A DNA stretch of 64,000 nucleotides from Pempheris klunzingeri (GCF_042242105.1 NC_092016.1:9562501-9626500); one strand, 5' to 3'; positions 38,995 to 51,798 are shown, numbered from the stretch's first letter. Made by a program: numbers and translations. Notes: generated from the sequence alone by a model not told the origin.

Positions 38995-41853
38995 ATGCCC
39001 AGCGCAAACGTGTCCGTGCGAAGTTTATCCGAAGTAGAGAAATACCTCGGCAGCCGGATGGTGAGTATCATGTGAGTGTGTTTTGCAGCATCGTTGTGTC
39101 ACACACGGCAGGTTCCGCACTGTACCAGCGATACATTGTTGTCTGTTGATCTCCGCGTCATGTGAAACCAACAGCTGCGCCGCTTTAAAGCCGCATATTT
39201 CTCCCAACAAAGAGCTTCCAGCCCTGTGATCCGCTCAGGCCACACAACACAGGAGAAGAGCACGTCTTTAGGGAGATGTTGTAGTGGTTTAAAGTGTGTG
39301 TGTGTGCCCACCGTGAGCTGAGTCCTGTGCGCCACAGACCAAATCCCGGTCGGGACTTCATGGGTTTGTCCACATATTTGACAGTAATCTGTCTGTGCTG
39401 CCTCCAATGGACATAAGGGCTCAAACTGAGGTTTGTTTTCCGTATCGATTATTCTGATGATCACTTTTATCGAGGATTCGCGTTATTGTTTGATCTATAT
39501 GTCATAAAACTGTGGATAAATTCCTACTGCAAGCTCCCAGAGCCCAAGTTAATGTCTTATAACTGTTTTGTTCAACCAGCAGTCCAGAAGCCAAAAGATT
39601 TTCAGTGCAGGAAACCTGCTCTATGCTCCCATTACAAGTTGTATCCAGTGAATTTTGAGGATTTGGGCTTTTAAAAAATACTCAAATGATTAATCAGTCA
39701 TCGTAATTGTTCACAGATTCATTTTATGTCAGCTGACTAATCAATTAATCATCAAAATGTTTCAGCTCTAACTGAAATTAGCACATCTTGGACTGCTGTA
39801 GTGGCACATCTCTGCTGATTTCACTGTAATCCAGTGATTCAGATGGATGTTGATTCATTCACACTGCCATTTGTGCATTCTGTAGTTTGTAGGTGGGCTG
39901 CAAGTGTTTCTAATATTTGTCCTCCAACCGAATAAGATGGACGAAGCATTTGTACAGTCCAGTGCAACAGCAGCACGGCAAAGTAAAGCCTCAAAACATA
40001 CAGCGAAATTCAATAAAAACATAATACAATGTTTTTCTGGAGTTATAATTATTATTTTTTCCCCCTTTGTCTTCGTCATAGTGGTCACATCATTGTTATA
40101 TTTACCTCGACACAGATTCTCACAAGGTTGTACATTTCTGACAGTGTAGTCATCTGTGTAAATAATGCTGATGTTTTGGAAACATTCATTCCAAGCCAAC
40201 AGCAAAGAGAGGATTAAAATCACTCAGACGAATCTCCTGATTGCCTTCACACTGCTCACTTAAAACATAGACACTGAAAAAAAAAAACACAAACCCAAAA
40301 AAAACCCTCAACATAACACTAAGAGGGTTTGATGGGAAACAATCCAACCAGTAGCTAATGTTAATGTATGATGTTCAGAAAAATCCCCTAAAGGCTGTGA
40401 CAGTTCAACCTGAGCATGCGTGTCGAGCCAGGTGCTTTGAGTCACAGTGACGCCGAAGAGAGGAATGCTCTATCTGGTGTGAGACTTGTGCAACCAGAAA
40501 GTCGGTCAAGTATCGTGCAGCAGGTTGTTTCTCTTTCTAACACATGCATGAGCCTTGGGGCCTGCCACTCTTGTCACCTACGGTCTTTAGAGCCTTTGAC
40601 CTCCGTTAAAGGGGGATCTGTCAGGTTTTTCAACTTCCCTGCTGCCCTGTGAGCAGTTGCGGATACCTCAGATTAAAATATCACACTATAACTGCGTATA
40701 AATGAATGAAAGTCAATAACTTTTCCCCTGGAGTAGAGCTCACACACAAATAATTTCAGCCACCTTCTCAAGTAAGCAATTAGACGTTTGTGGTAAACTC
40801 GCCAACACAATCTAATAGAAGAGCGTATCTGACGACCTGGCTGGTTTATTTCCACTGGACTGTGTAATTGCACTTTTCCTCCTTTTGTTGGCTGCAAATT
40901 AGATTCCAGTTTTGCTCCTCAAAAAGAAAAGCCATTGTACAGCAGATATAGTGGGTTAGAGGCCAAAGATGATGCAACACCTCAGCTTGAGTGGCTCACT
41001 TCCAGAAACCGTCTTTAACCCCTCCTGGATGGTGGCTCTGTAGAGATTTGCACACCATTCCTCTGTCCTTGTGCTGGCCTCATGCTTTACTTTTTGTGGT
41101 TGTCAGCAAAATAATATAGTGTTTCTGTGTGCTGTGAGTCAATACATTGCAACTATTATCCCCTGTTTTAGTGTCTTTTTTTATTCTATTTTTTTTTTTA
41201 GGTCTGTTATGTTTTTCACAGCTAATGAGCTGCTTGACTCCTCACCAGCCTGCTACATCAGTGGCTCTGTTCACTCTTTTATTTTGAATCAGTAGCCTAC
41301 ATTGAATATAGCTGCATATTTATCTCAATTGAACCCCATTAAATACTCTCCCAGTCCACGGGGGCAAGCAGATGCTGGGAGTGTTAATGGGCTATTGATT
41401 TAGTCCTGGTCCAGCTTGTCTATGAGATAATGGCGAATACGTCTTAAGCAATTCATGCCACTGACCGCCCGGGGATTACTCATTCAGGAAACTTAAAACT
41501 TCAGACTTGCATGAGGCATAGTGTTTAGCCTCTGAAGAAAGGTTTTGCAATCAAAGTGTGGCCACATAGGCAGCTGTGGGATGCAGATGAGAGTGGGGGG
41601 AGGGAGGGGGGGAGATGTTGGGTCAGCTTTCTGACTACAATCAAAGATGTGCCCCCTGTCGCTCTCCCTCTCTCCCTCTCTGCTTCTCTTCCCGTGTCCC
41701 TGTGTGAGCTCTGAGTGGGAGACTGTCTGTATCCATGAGGATCAGCTGGAGGGAATACCAATAAGCACCGCAGGCTTCTTCCCCTCTGTGGTTCTGTTCT
41801 CTGCTGAAGGGACGGTTTTGTTCCATCTCAAAGAGTGTGCCAGCTCGAGTGCC

Positions 41854-41887
<34 letters not shown>

Positions 41888-44800
41888 ATTTGTGGTGCAC
41901 AGAAGCAATGACAGAGAGAGCATTAAATAAGTGCCACCCTATGTACCGCACACCACAGCCTCATCATTTTCATCCAATTTCCTCAGATCACTGCAAGCAC
42001 CTGTGCTTGTTGCATGTGTCTGTGTGCCTGCATGACCCGACCCTACACTGTGAACCGATGGTTTTATGAGATTACAGCTGCAATTGTGAACAGGGACTTA
42101 CAAACATTACTTCCTCATAACGGGGACAATGCCTTCCTGTTTGCATAAGAAAATGTCTGTGGCTCAAATAATGTCCACCTTAACAGGGAGGGACTGTGTG
42201 TTCAGCGAGAAACAGGCTCAGTTTCTGTACACTCTGCTAATCTGAACTATTATTTAGTTCACTTATGCTGCTTAGTTTTTAGTGTACGCCCTCTGCATAC
42301 CCACCCCGGTCTAAATAATTTGTGTGCTTTCACCTCACTCCAGCTCAGAACTCGCTGAGTTCCTGAATTTCTGCTTTGCATGTTTCTTCTGGTGCTGCAG
42401 TGGGCAGATGAGCGTAAGGTCTGTTTTTGCATGAAAAACGGAATCACTAACTAGATCATTGATCCAAGAGAGAGCACACTGCAGTGGAAGATGAGCACCA
42501 TCTGCAGCTCTTGTCGACTCCCCCGACTTGGCCCCCAAAATGTAGCCAGGGTTTGGGCGGATTTCTCAAGCAGAACAACACAGAGCTCTCCCTTGTTGTT
42601 TTAAGATTGAGGCTAATGCAGTTTGATCTTTATGTTATGCTGTCTAGCGAGGTCAGAGCATATTAAATGGGTCACGGTGTTGGACAGACGCTGCGTGCTA
42701 TGTAGGACAGCGTGGGGGACAGGGGGATCATACAGGGCTGAGGTGCGCGGGAGGTACCCAGGGGGCACAAAGGCCTCCTGCAGATCCTGTTGGTGGGGAT
42801 GATGATGATGATTGGGATGATGTGTGCTGCTGTGCTGTGTTTGGGAGCTCCCTGTCTGTGCCCTATTCCCTCCCCCTCACCTCTCTTCTGCTTCAGTTTC
42901 CTTAGCTCTCTCTCTCTCTCTGTTTCATCTCCCACTTTCTGTCTGTCTCTCTTCTTCTGCTCTACTGACACAGTAATGTAAATGGGTGAGTCAAACAGCA
43001 GTGGGTGGATGCCTGACTTGTTAACTTTAAAGACATTTTCTCACATTTCTAGTCATAAACCAGATTTTGAGCATATGATCAGACAGATGGCCCAGCTTTA
43101 AAGATTCTCTAAATGATATCTCAGCATCTGAGACCGAAACATATGTGCGCCCCCGCAGCTGGGTCTCTTGTTCGTTCTCATTCGCTCTTGTTCGTCCTCT
43201 ATACAACAACCCCTTGGTTTTTGTGCTCCTGTGTTAGCTTAGCTCAGGCAGTTGTTCTGACAAATTTTTCAGCCTGGTTTCACTGTAGTACGAGTTCACT
43301 CACTGAACAATTCACGGAGTCACATGCGCTAAGTTGCACGTCTGACAACCAAAAGGGAGTGCGACTTCATTCTCCGCTCAGGTCACCATCACTCCACTGC
43401 ATCTTCACATAGTGAATAGATGTTTAATGCCATATTAATGTTCTGAATGTTGTATGTCGAGAACCTTTAAATCCTAAAGAATCACAGCGAGTGAGTGCAA
43501 GTAGAAGTTCATCATACTGTGCGAGGACACATGATTGTGGATGAAAACACTATCTCAACCAAACTCTACTGAGTTGAATCTGTGACCTCTCAGTTAAGGA
43601 CGGTCCACTTAACTGTCAGACTTTACCGCTGCTGTCAGCTCTTCCCCGAGTTACTGGACTTCCAGCCCCCCCCCCATCATCTCTAGCCACAACCCCAAAG
43701 ACCTTCAATCCTCATCCTGTTTCACCCTCCTACCTCAACAGCCCCTGGAGAACGCCTGCATAAGTGTTTGGGAGAAACAGAGTGAAAAGTAGGGCAGCTC
43801 CTCAGCAGATTTGAGAGGACATTTTCATCAGCATGAGACTAATTCATTTAGCAGAGTCACTCATCCAGAGAGACCCTCAGATTGCTCCAGTAGTTAGTCA
43901 GCATAGGTAGAAATCCCATTGCAGCGGCAGTGGAAATAGGCTCATTAAATTGAAATTGTACAAATTTCATAGAATCTCTTATCAGGAAATAGTCAGATGT
44001 CACATAATTTTTAGCTTCTAGCGTGTGTAAAACATCTGGGTTGTGTTATTTGTGTTATTTGAGCTGCTCCCATGAATTAGACCTCATCCTGCCAAAAGCC
44101 ATCTTGTTTTTATAAAGAAAAGCTAACTCCCCTCATTCCAGCTGTGTAGTACAATTTTGGCTTCACGTACATTATTCCAGGTGCATGAGTGTTGATATGA
44201 AAGTTGTATCGATGCCCTTTTCAAACATCACACTGCTCTCAGGGTCTGATTTTGCAGCAGGCCTCAGCAATTGATGTATTTTATGCTCATCTATGACATC
44301 ACAGCACCTTGAAGCAATACACATACACTTCTGTGCTCTGTGTTTGGCCTCTAATGCTACAGAGGAGAATATTGAACATTTCAGTCCAGCCTGGTAGTGG
44401 GAGAGTGCCTGAGGAGCTTGCTTAGCTCCACTACTGCAGAAATAGCATGCAGTCTATGCTGTTTGGTCGAACAAGCAGCTCTTTGTGTTTGTCGTTTGAT
44501 AACTAAAAAGACTGGGTAATATGAACAACCTACAAACAAGCCTACCCCACACTTCCTCTTGAAGGAGGGTGATATTAGGCTCCTCTTTCCTTTTTTATGA
44601 CAAACAGGTTTGACAAAAGGGCAGCTTATGTGTGAACTGGATTGTTTTGACGAGAGATATTGCATGCGCACTGGAAGGAGGAGGACTGCGGTTGGGTGCA
44701 GGGCTCCTCAGGCTATACGTCAGGCCAGCGAATTCATATGCTGCAGCTCGCTCATCAGAGTCCTGAACAGAGCAGAGGTAGGACATGACAAAGTGTGCTT

Positions 44801-47800
44801 TTTTCTCCACAAACAAAGAGTCCTGTGTTCAAGAAGGACAGATGCCAGAGAGGGGGAGAGATTGGGATGAAGACAGAGGCTGAAATACCCCAGGCATGCA
44901 TGTAGAAAGAAGCGTGGCATTCTCTGATTACACTATACAAGTATGTATGTACAGTATAAATGTAGGCACACTAATGATAACAGTAAAAAGATGAACATAG
45001 ATGCACTTATTTGTACATGTATGTTAAAGTTTACAGCCATCCTAGCAGTTTGTTGAAGATCGCATGATGATGCTTCAGGAAAAGTCCATTATAAACAAAG
45101 TTATTAGGATTCATCCTCTGGGGAACATGAATGCCTGTGTTAAATTATAATCCATTGCAAAATGAAAGTCCAATCCATAATTGAGAGATTTTAGTCCAGA
45201 CCAAAGCGGTTGACCAGGCAAAAGATATAGTCATCACCAGAGCCACGACATTACAAAGAACAAGTATAAAGCAGTTTCTGTGTTGCACATTGTGGTGAGG
45301 CCATGACAGCGATGACGCACCAATTCTTGCTCACCATGTCACACTCACAAACAAGTTTGGCTAGTCGATTTAGTGAGAGGCTAAATGGACAATAACAAGT
45401 AGATGGGAATGTACATGTGTAGTTGGATAACTTACATTCAGCTGGTTTGAAAGAGGATTATTCCTGCTGAATGTGTTTTTCTTTTAGTCTGAGTATGTGC
45501 TATACCGTTATGTTACTTAATGCATGCATGCACCAGTGTACTTCTAGCCATATTTACCGTTAATCACCCTATTATTGGTAAATCCTCCACTGAATTCTAA
45601 ATGACAGTCATGTGTTGAGTGTCATTGTGTGGTGAGCTCAAGATGCATTAGTCAGTTGTAAAGGTGCTTAGCTTGCAATAAGTAACCATTATGTGGTAAT
45701 GTGGAAATGCTAAGCAGGATTGAGCCCAAGGTCTGCTTGAATTAGCTGTGATCTGTTTATTTGCTTGGAACTAGCTGTGTTATATTTGTTAAGGATTAGT
45801 GCAGCTTTGTACAGCCCATAGTGCTTGTTGTACAACACTTTGTATCGGGCTTCATCAGCTTACACCTCCTATCATTACTTTAGTGCTGTACTGTGATCAA
45901 CTTGCAAGATTCGGTGGCTTGTTGTTCCTCCGTTACCTCGCAGGCCATTACATTGTGGTGACACTTGCTCTAAAAATGCTTTGAAACATAGATACATTCT
46001 GTCTTCTCTGCCGTTCTCAGTTTCCTCTTTTTAGAAGGTCTTTAGGTTTTGCTGCCACATTTACACTTGCCTACTGGGAACATATTTATACTGTTTCACT
46101 TCCTCATAGTGAACTACTGCCGGTCAGTCTGTAATGTTGGGCCTCTATCAGTAAAATGGTTGTTTATTGTAAAATAGGGGACAATGTCTGGAAAAGGGAT
46201 TTTCTAAGCCTTGTGACCTTGTGTGACATTATCACTGGCCTACATTAGATGTGCACGCTCCACTTCTTTCACACACATTAATAGCTGAATTTTGTCATCT
46301 GCGTCATTTGGGTGCTATACTATAAACAAACAGGATTAAATTCTGGCTCATAAAACATAACAGACGTGCCAAATAAGAGCATTACGTACACACCCAGATG
46401 GTGTCACAGTGGCAATAGCAGAAAAGCTGAATAGAATTGAGGCAGGGATTTACTATGTAGAAGGACTGTATATTAAAAGCAAATTCAAAAATGTCAAAAA
46501 AAGGATTAAAGGAAATGTTTTATTACCTGGTTCTTAGTATTACACTAGAAAATAAAGTTCAGTTTGAACTTGGAATGGGTCATTTACTGTATGACTGCTC
46601 ATTTGTAGTGCAGAAACTTTCAATTGGAGACTACATTTTACCTTTTCCAGATGACTTGTTGTGCTAATTAGATAAATAATGCCTGCAATTGCTCTCTACA
46701 TTATACAGTCTCTGTTTCTGATCTTCGGTTTTTCTCCTTTTTAGGACCGGAGTACTGAGGGCAGTTTTCTGAGCATCCCTGCGTCAATGCGTCGGGGTTC
46801 TTCAGAGAACAACCTGGATTTGGATCTGAGTGAGGGAGGTCCTGGTCCTGCTCTGGGCTTCGAGGTTCAGCGTAGTCGTTCTTGCTTGGATAACCTCCAG
46901 CAGAAGATACTAAAAGTCACAGAGCAGCTGAAGATTGAGCAGACGGCGCGCGACGAGAACGTAGCCGAGTACCTGAAGCTGGTGAACAGTGCAGACAAGG
47001 TGCAGGTAGGGCGCATCAAGCAGGTGTTTGAGAAGAAGAACCAGAAATCGGCTCAAAACATTGCCCAGATGCAGAAGAAGCTGGAGCAGTACCATCGTAA
47101 AATGAAAGACAGTGAATCCCACCACAGCCCGTCCCGGCACCCGTCCACTGTCAAACACAGCACCATACCCAGGGAGTCTCCCAGAGAGCTGCTGAGGGAT
47201 ATGACTGGCAGTGGACGACACCCGACCATGGACAAGATCAAGACCATCGGGCCAGGTGTTTCCCTCTCCCCCCCTTTCTTCTTCAGCAAGCCCAGAGAGT
47301 TTGCCAATCTTATCAGGAACAAGTTTGGCAGCGCTGACAACATCGCCCACCTCAAGACCACTCTGGATGCTTCCCCACCGCTGCCCACTGACAGCACAGG
47401 GAAGGGGCTGAGTAGCAGCACCTCTATGGTGGGCAAGCCCAAATATCCCAGTGACGATGAGTGCTCCTCAGGGAGTGCTTCCATTTCAGCAGACAGTAAC
47501 GGGCACCCATCAGGGGGAGGAGCGTCAGCAGGGCAAGCACATGATCCGGGCCAGGGTCAGGGCCAGCAGGCTGGGGGAGACAGCCAGAGCAGACTGGCCC
47601 TGACTCTGGAGGAAGTGAGGGAGATCAAGGACGCCCAGAGCCAGCTGGAAGAGGATATGGATGAGCTGAAGTCCCAGTTCAACAGAGAGTATGGCATTAT
47701 CAGCCAAACACTGCAGGAGGAGAGATACAAGTATGTTTCTATTACCTAATATTTCATTGCCCTCACAGAATACAGCAGCGTGTGTAATCTTATATATAAC

Positions 47801-48735
47801 ATATGTTAGATGTAAACAACCACAGCACTGACAGAATTTGGAGAAAAATATTTACTAAACGGTAGATAGAGTTGATTACATTAACATAACATCGCTGAAG
47901 CTCATTATATATAATATATCCAAACATGCCTATAAATAATAACTGATATTTCTGCGTCGACTGCCAGGTATGAGCGTTTGGAGTACCAGCTAAACGACCT
48001 GACAGAGCTTCACCAACATGAGATGACTAATCTGAAGCAGGAACTGGCCAGCATTGAGGAGAGGGTGGCCTACCAGGCTCATGAAAGAGCCAGAGACATA
48101 CAGGTACATGACTGTGAAATATAACTCAGCTCATCTGTGACACTTGTCTTACATCCAATAATAAGGCTGTTGTCAGGGGTACAAGGGATGAGTCCTTTAT
48201 CATGTAGAGCTGATTGTGTTGTCTGTGCGTAATTGTATCCTTCATCAGATAACAGTCAACACAAAATCGAATTCTGTTTTGTCATTTGACATTTCTGACA
48301 ATGAAAATTCTTCTCCGCTGATACACAATTAATCTTTGGGGAGAATTTGGGTAATCGAGGATTTGAAGGTCAGCAAAATGCCCTTTAGCCACTTGGGAAA
48401 ACACAAGTCTCTCTCCATCTTTTTCTCAGGAGGCCCTGGAGTCATGTCAGACACGAGTGTCCAAGCTGGAGCTCCAGCAGCAGCAGCAGCAGCAGACGGT
48501 GCAGCTCGAGAGCCATGACGCCAGGGTCTTGCTGGGGAAGAGCATCAACATCATGCTGGCCATCATCACCGTGATCCTTGTGTGTGTCTCAACTGCTGCC
48601 AAGTTTGCCGCTCCACTCATGAGGAGCCGGCACCATGTGTTAGCTACATTCCTGGGAGTTTGTTTTTTGACCATTTTCTGGAAGAACTGGGACCGTTTAC
48701 TGTATGCCATAGACAGGCTGCTGGTGCCTGCCTGA
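38995..48735 (+). CDS. tmcc3: Transmembrane and coiled-coil domain family protein 3
   Basis: TMCC proteins are ER-membrane coiled-coil proteins; TMCC3 has been placed at ER three-way junctions. Exons: 38995-39060, 46745-47730, 47968-48103, 48430-48735, all GT-AG with matching phase; 497 residues (human 477). Exon 1 encodes [20 protein letters not shown] and RM. Exon 2 carries the family coiled coil ([48 protein letters not shown]) and [21 protein letters not shown] second coiled coil runs through [20 protein letters not shown] and [20 protein letters not shown] to a Q6 run. Two membrane segments at about 434-452 and 465-480 form a C-terminal hairpin. The segment [12 protein letters not shown] and the motif KNWD are closer to TMCC3 than to TMCC1/2. 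An alternative first exon is possible at 44664. Confidence 0.93.
41335..41391. other. Imperfect inverted repeat (hairpin) in TMCC3 intron 1
   Basis: Left arm CCCATTAAATACTCTCCCAG (41335-41354), 20-nt loop, right arm CTGGGAGTGTTAATGGG (41375-41391). The arms pair with two small bulges. Confidence 0.6.
41855..41885. repeat. (GT)n microsatellite
   Basis: About 15 GT units in TMCC3 intron 1. Confidence 0.97.
44664..44777 (+). other. Possible alternative first coding exon of TMCC3
   Basis: ATG at 44664 opens 38 codons ([12 protein letters not shown], later [10 protein letters not shown]) that end exactly in phase 0 at a donor (GCAGAG|GTAGGA, GT at 44778). TMCC3 exon 2 is also entered in phase 0, so this would give an in-frame alternative N-terminus. 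TMCC genes commonly use alternative promoters. Without expression data this remains a candidate; a chance ORF with a chance donor is the alternative. Confidence 0.25.
45106..45230. repeat. Dispersed teleost repeat, copy 1
   Basis: Begins AGGATTCATCCTCTGGGGAA and continues with AATGCCTGTG and AGTCCAGACCAAAGCGG. The opening 15 bases are identical to 53522-53536 and the later blocks are alignable. Confidence 0.6.
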
Positions 48736-48884
48736 AAGAGAAGAGTGCATACCTAAAACAACATCACAGTAACGTTGGACGCTGTTAGTTGTCAGGATAG
48801 GACTGTCTAAGAGGATTGGTTGTACAATCATCAGAAGACACGATCGCCATGCATTTACAGAGGTCACTGTCAGACTGAAATTAC

Positions 48885-48897
48885 TTTTTTTTTTTTC
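48885..48897. repeat. Poly(T) tract in the TMCC3 3' UTR
   Basis: A T-rich homopolymer run about 150 bp after the TMCC3 stop codon. Confidence 0.7.
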
Positions 48898-49224
48898 CTT
48901 GTCTAGAACTTGAACGTGTTGCTAAAAATTCTCATTTAACCTCTAAAATAATATTTATATAACAGTACATTTTGTTACTTCCCTGAGAACCGCTATCAAC
49001 TCCAGACATAAATAGCCAATTTAAGGATTAAGAGGATTGGAGAAGTGCATTGTCATATCACTACACTGCAGCAACATGGGACTCTTCCCACAGTTTTGTG
49101 GGGAAATAATCAATAGATGAGTGAAAATTTGGCAAGTGATTATTCTTTCTGATTTTGCTTCAGCTTGACTTCTCAAACTGTTGCAAGCATGCAAATGCAC
49201 AAAAACAAACAAAACCTCAAGCTT

Positions 49225-49445
49225 GGTATCTTGTTGTTTAGCTATGAAATGCTAAAGGTGCTGGAGGGTGGATTTTGTTAGCTTTGCACAGAGACAGAAT
49301 AGCTGTTTCCTCCTGTTTTTAGTCTTTCTGCTAAGCTAAGCTAATCAGTTACTGGTTGTTGCAGCGTCTTTAGCATTCAGACATGAGAGTATCAATCTTT
49401 CTTCCCCAAATATTAAATGTTTAGGTTACTTTTTTAAAATGAAGA
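49225..49445. repeat. Dispersed teleost repeat inside the probable TMCC3 3' UTR
   Basis: Blocks in order: GGTGGATTTTGTTAGCTTTG, CTGTTTCCTCCTGTTTTTAG, TCTTTCTGCTAAGCTAAGCT and CAGACATGAGAGTATCAATC. I recognise this order (…TGCTAAGCTAAGCTAA… then ACATGAGAGTGGTATCAATC) as a very common interspersed repeat in percomorph genomes. No coding capacity. Confidence 0.7.
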
Positions 49446-50428
49446 ATCTACAGGCTAAAGCACAGAGGCAATGGGCATACTATTTTTATGTGTTTATTTT
49501 CTTTATTCCTTAATGCCTTGTCTGCCTTGTGTGGTCAGTCATCTCTTAAAGTTTTTTCTGTTTACCGTTCCTGATGTTTTAAGTGCAATATATTTCATTG
49601 CTAAGAGCACTGTTGGTAAGATGTTTATTTTAGGAAGGAACGCTTTACGTCAGTGTTTTAAAGTGACAGGGTGTTGGTTTGTAGGAGCGAGATGCTGTTG
49701 GATGAGGAAGTGTCATTGATGCTGGCTTGAGAGGTCCATAACCACTGAAGCCACTGCCAGGCTCTGATAAGACCAGCTGTCTCCTCTCTCAAGGGCCAAA
49801 AATGAATCCCACAGCATTACTGTGCTGATAGTATGGTAATCTCACCACACACCAGCTCTGCTGCAGGCTCACGTGTGCATACACCCAAACAACACAAAAA
49901 TAGAGTCAGTCACTTGGCTCTCTTTATGTCTTATGGGTCTAATGTTTTTTACTAATAATGTGATTGAGAAGTGATGGGTTATACTGTGATTCAAGGCCTT
50001 TTTCTGAGGAAAAATGCAATTCCCTTTTTTTAAAGAAGCAACCAACAGCCTTCAGTACTCCAATGATGCCAGAGGAGCACATTACAGGCTCTAAGTAATG
50101 AACTATGAGCCTATTTGTTTTTGGACTGACTAATCATGTCATTTCATGTTTGTCTAAGAACATTGCCTATGCGGCTCTCACGTGAAGCTACAGACCACTT
50201 TTAAAGTTTGTCTGCCATAATAACATGTTTATGTTGATGTTTGTTGTCGTCTCTGTCGTTCTACTGATTCTATCGTGTTTTGTTGTTCCTGTTTCAACAC
50301 ATTTGAGGGAGTTTTACATGCAGAACTACAGATCTGGTTTACATTCTCTTTTCATCTCCGGTGCACTATGTGATCAATCAGTCGTGTTTTCATGCATTAT
50401 GTGCCTTTTGTCTGACAATTTCTGTTAA

Positions 50429-50434
50429 ATTAAA
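50429..50434 (+). terminator. tmcc3: Candidate TMCC3 poly(A) signal ATTAAA
   Basis: ATTAAA is followed by GTGACTGGTGTTTGG-type GU-rich sequence about 25 bp on. A second candidate, AATAAA, is at 50733-50738. The 3' UTR would be 1.7-2.0 kb. Confidence 0.4.
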
Positions 50435-50870
50435 CAAGCCTTTTTAATCAAGCTGTGACTGGTGTTTGGAATCGGAGTTGTCCTGGTATTTGTGGTTGTG
50501 TTTGTCACGAGTTTGGGTTTTTCTTAGATATTCCAGTATTGGTAGTGTACACAACAGTCATAAAATTAGGGATTACTTCATCACGAGATCCAAGTTTGTT
50601 AAATTACTGAAACGTCCTGAAAGGAACCCATTTACATTAATGGTAGCTGCTGAGGACACTGTTCATTAATAACGCTGCAGATTTCTTTGTCATTATCTTC
50701 TTTATTTTCCTTTGGGACATTTGCACCAGAGCAATAAACCCTTCTAAAAAAATCAGAAATCAGAAGCATAAGTTGCCCGTGAAGTTACACCCTGACATTT
50801 ATTACTATGAAGACCATAAATATCTGTTGTACTAGAGTTCTAGTCCTGCTAAATATCCTCTCCTTCACCA

Positions 50871-50883
50871 CCACTAGGGGGTG
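50871..50883 (+). promoter_or_regulatory. CTCF-like motif (CCACTAGGGGGTG), plus orientation
   Basis: Matches the CTCF consensus core CCASYAGRKGGCR at all but one position. Located after the TMCC3 3' end. Confidence 0.45.
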
Positions 50884-51112
50884 TCCGTGCTGCACTGTTG
50901 ACACAGCAGAGATCCAAAAAACATGTAGGATGGCTGCAGCATCTTATACAGACTGCACGGTTCTAACCAGATTCTGTTCATGTTTTACATCGAAATTATT
51001 CATACTGTCAAAATTAATACCAGCACTTCACACAGCATTAAGGCTACAACATCACAGAAGACGGAGACAACACTTTCCTGTGACAAGAATATCACAAGTG
51101 GCACGGAAGAGG

Positions 51113-51126
51113 AGCGCCCTCTGCTG
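51113..51126 (-). promoter_or_regulatory. CTCF-like motif, minus orientation
   Basis: The plus strand reads AGCGCCCTCTGCTG; the minus strand reads CAGCAGAGGGCGCT, a canonical CTCF core. It faces the motif at 50871 across about 230 bp. Confidence 0.5.
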
Positions 51127-51798
51127 TTGTAACAAATGGACATTGAAACTACACTCTTTTTTACACATTTGTATGATTTTAAGTGTGTGGCTCCATTGCA
51201 GCATATTTGTGTACATTTCCATTAACAAATGTAGGTCACACTGTATTCCATGCTGTGAATTGGCACTGTGACTAGTGTGGCTCCCGTCAGGGTTGATTTT
51301 GGTACCCAGGATGCTGATGGCCAGAGAGGGATGGATTAAATTCCATCACAGTCACTTTAATAATCACTCTGGTGCAGTACACAACAGCACAGTTAATACC
51401 ACATCACACAGCCACAACAGCAAGCAATGACATGTTACAAACTACATAAGAAATATCACCCTCAATTAACAGAAAACATGTTTCATATGTACATATATAT
51501 ATCAATGTTGCAGCTGTATACCACTGTCAACAGATAGAGGGACACACAAACACACATATAGAGTACACACAATGAAGCTCATGCATAGTGCAATATGGGT
51601 CACCTGGCACAGCGGTGTTCATGGCTTTTAGTCTGCGTGACTAGTGCCTGCCTGCATGCAAAACAGAGTCACAGACACACGATGAGATGCAGGACAGGAA
51701 TGGGGATGATAGACAGATAGCTTAACTGGGGATCTCTGGCACTCACACAGTGTTCTCGTACTTTATGAGAGCTTAAGTTTTAGAGTGGAATTGTGAGT

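Larger units (their letters stand above)
39061..46744. other. tmcc3: TMCC3 intron 1
   Basis: A 7.7-kb intron. It holds a (GT)n at 41855-41885, a hairpin at 41335-41391, a possible alternative first exon at 44664-44777 and a dispersed repeat at 45106-45230. Nothing else is recognised. ORFs here are short and lack family similarity. Confidence 0.7.

Noticed and set aside
46910-47484. Antisense ORFs of 143-146 residues
   Set aside because: Complement of the GC-balanced TMCC3 exon 2, with no domain.
50807-51271. 154-residue plus-strand ORF after TMCC3
   Set aside because: No similarity recognised, Cys/Ser/Leu-rich chance composition, no splice context, and it overlaps CTCF-like motifs.
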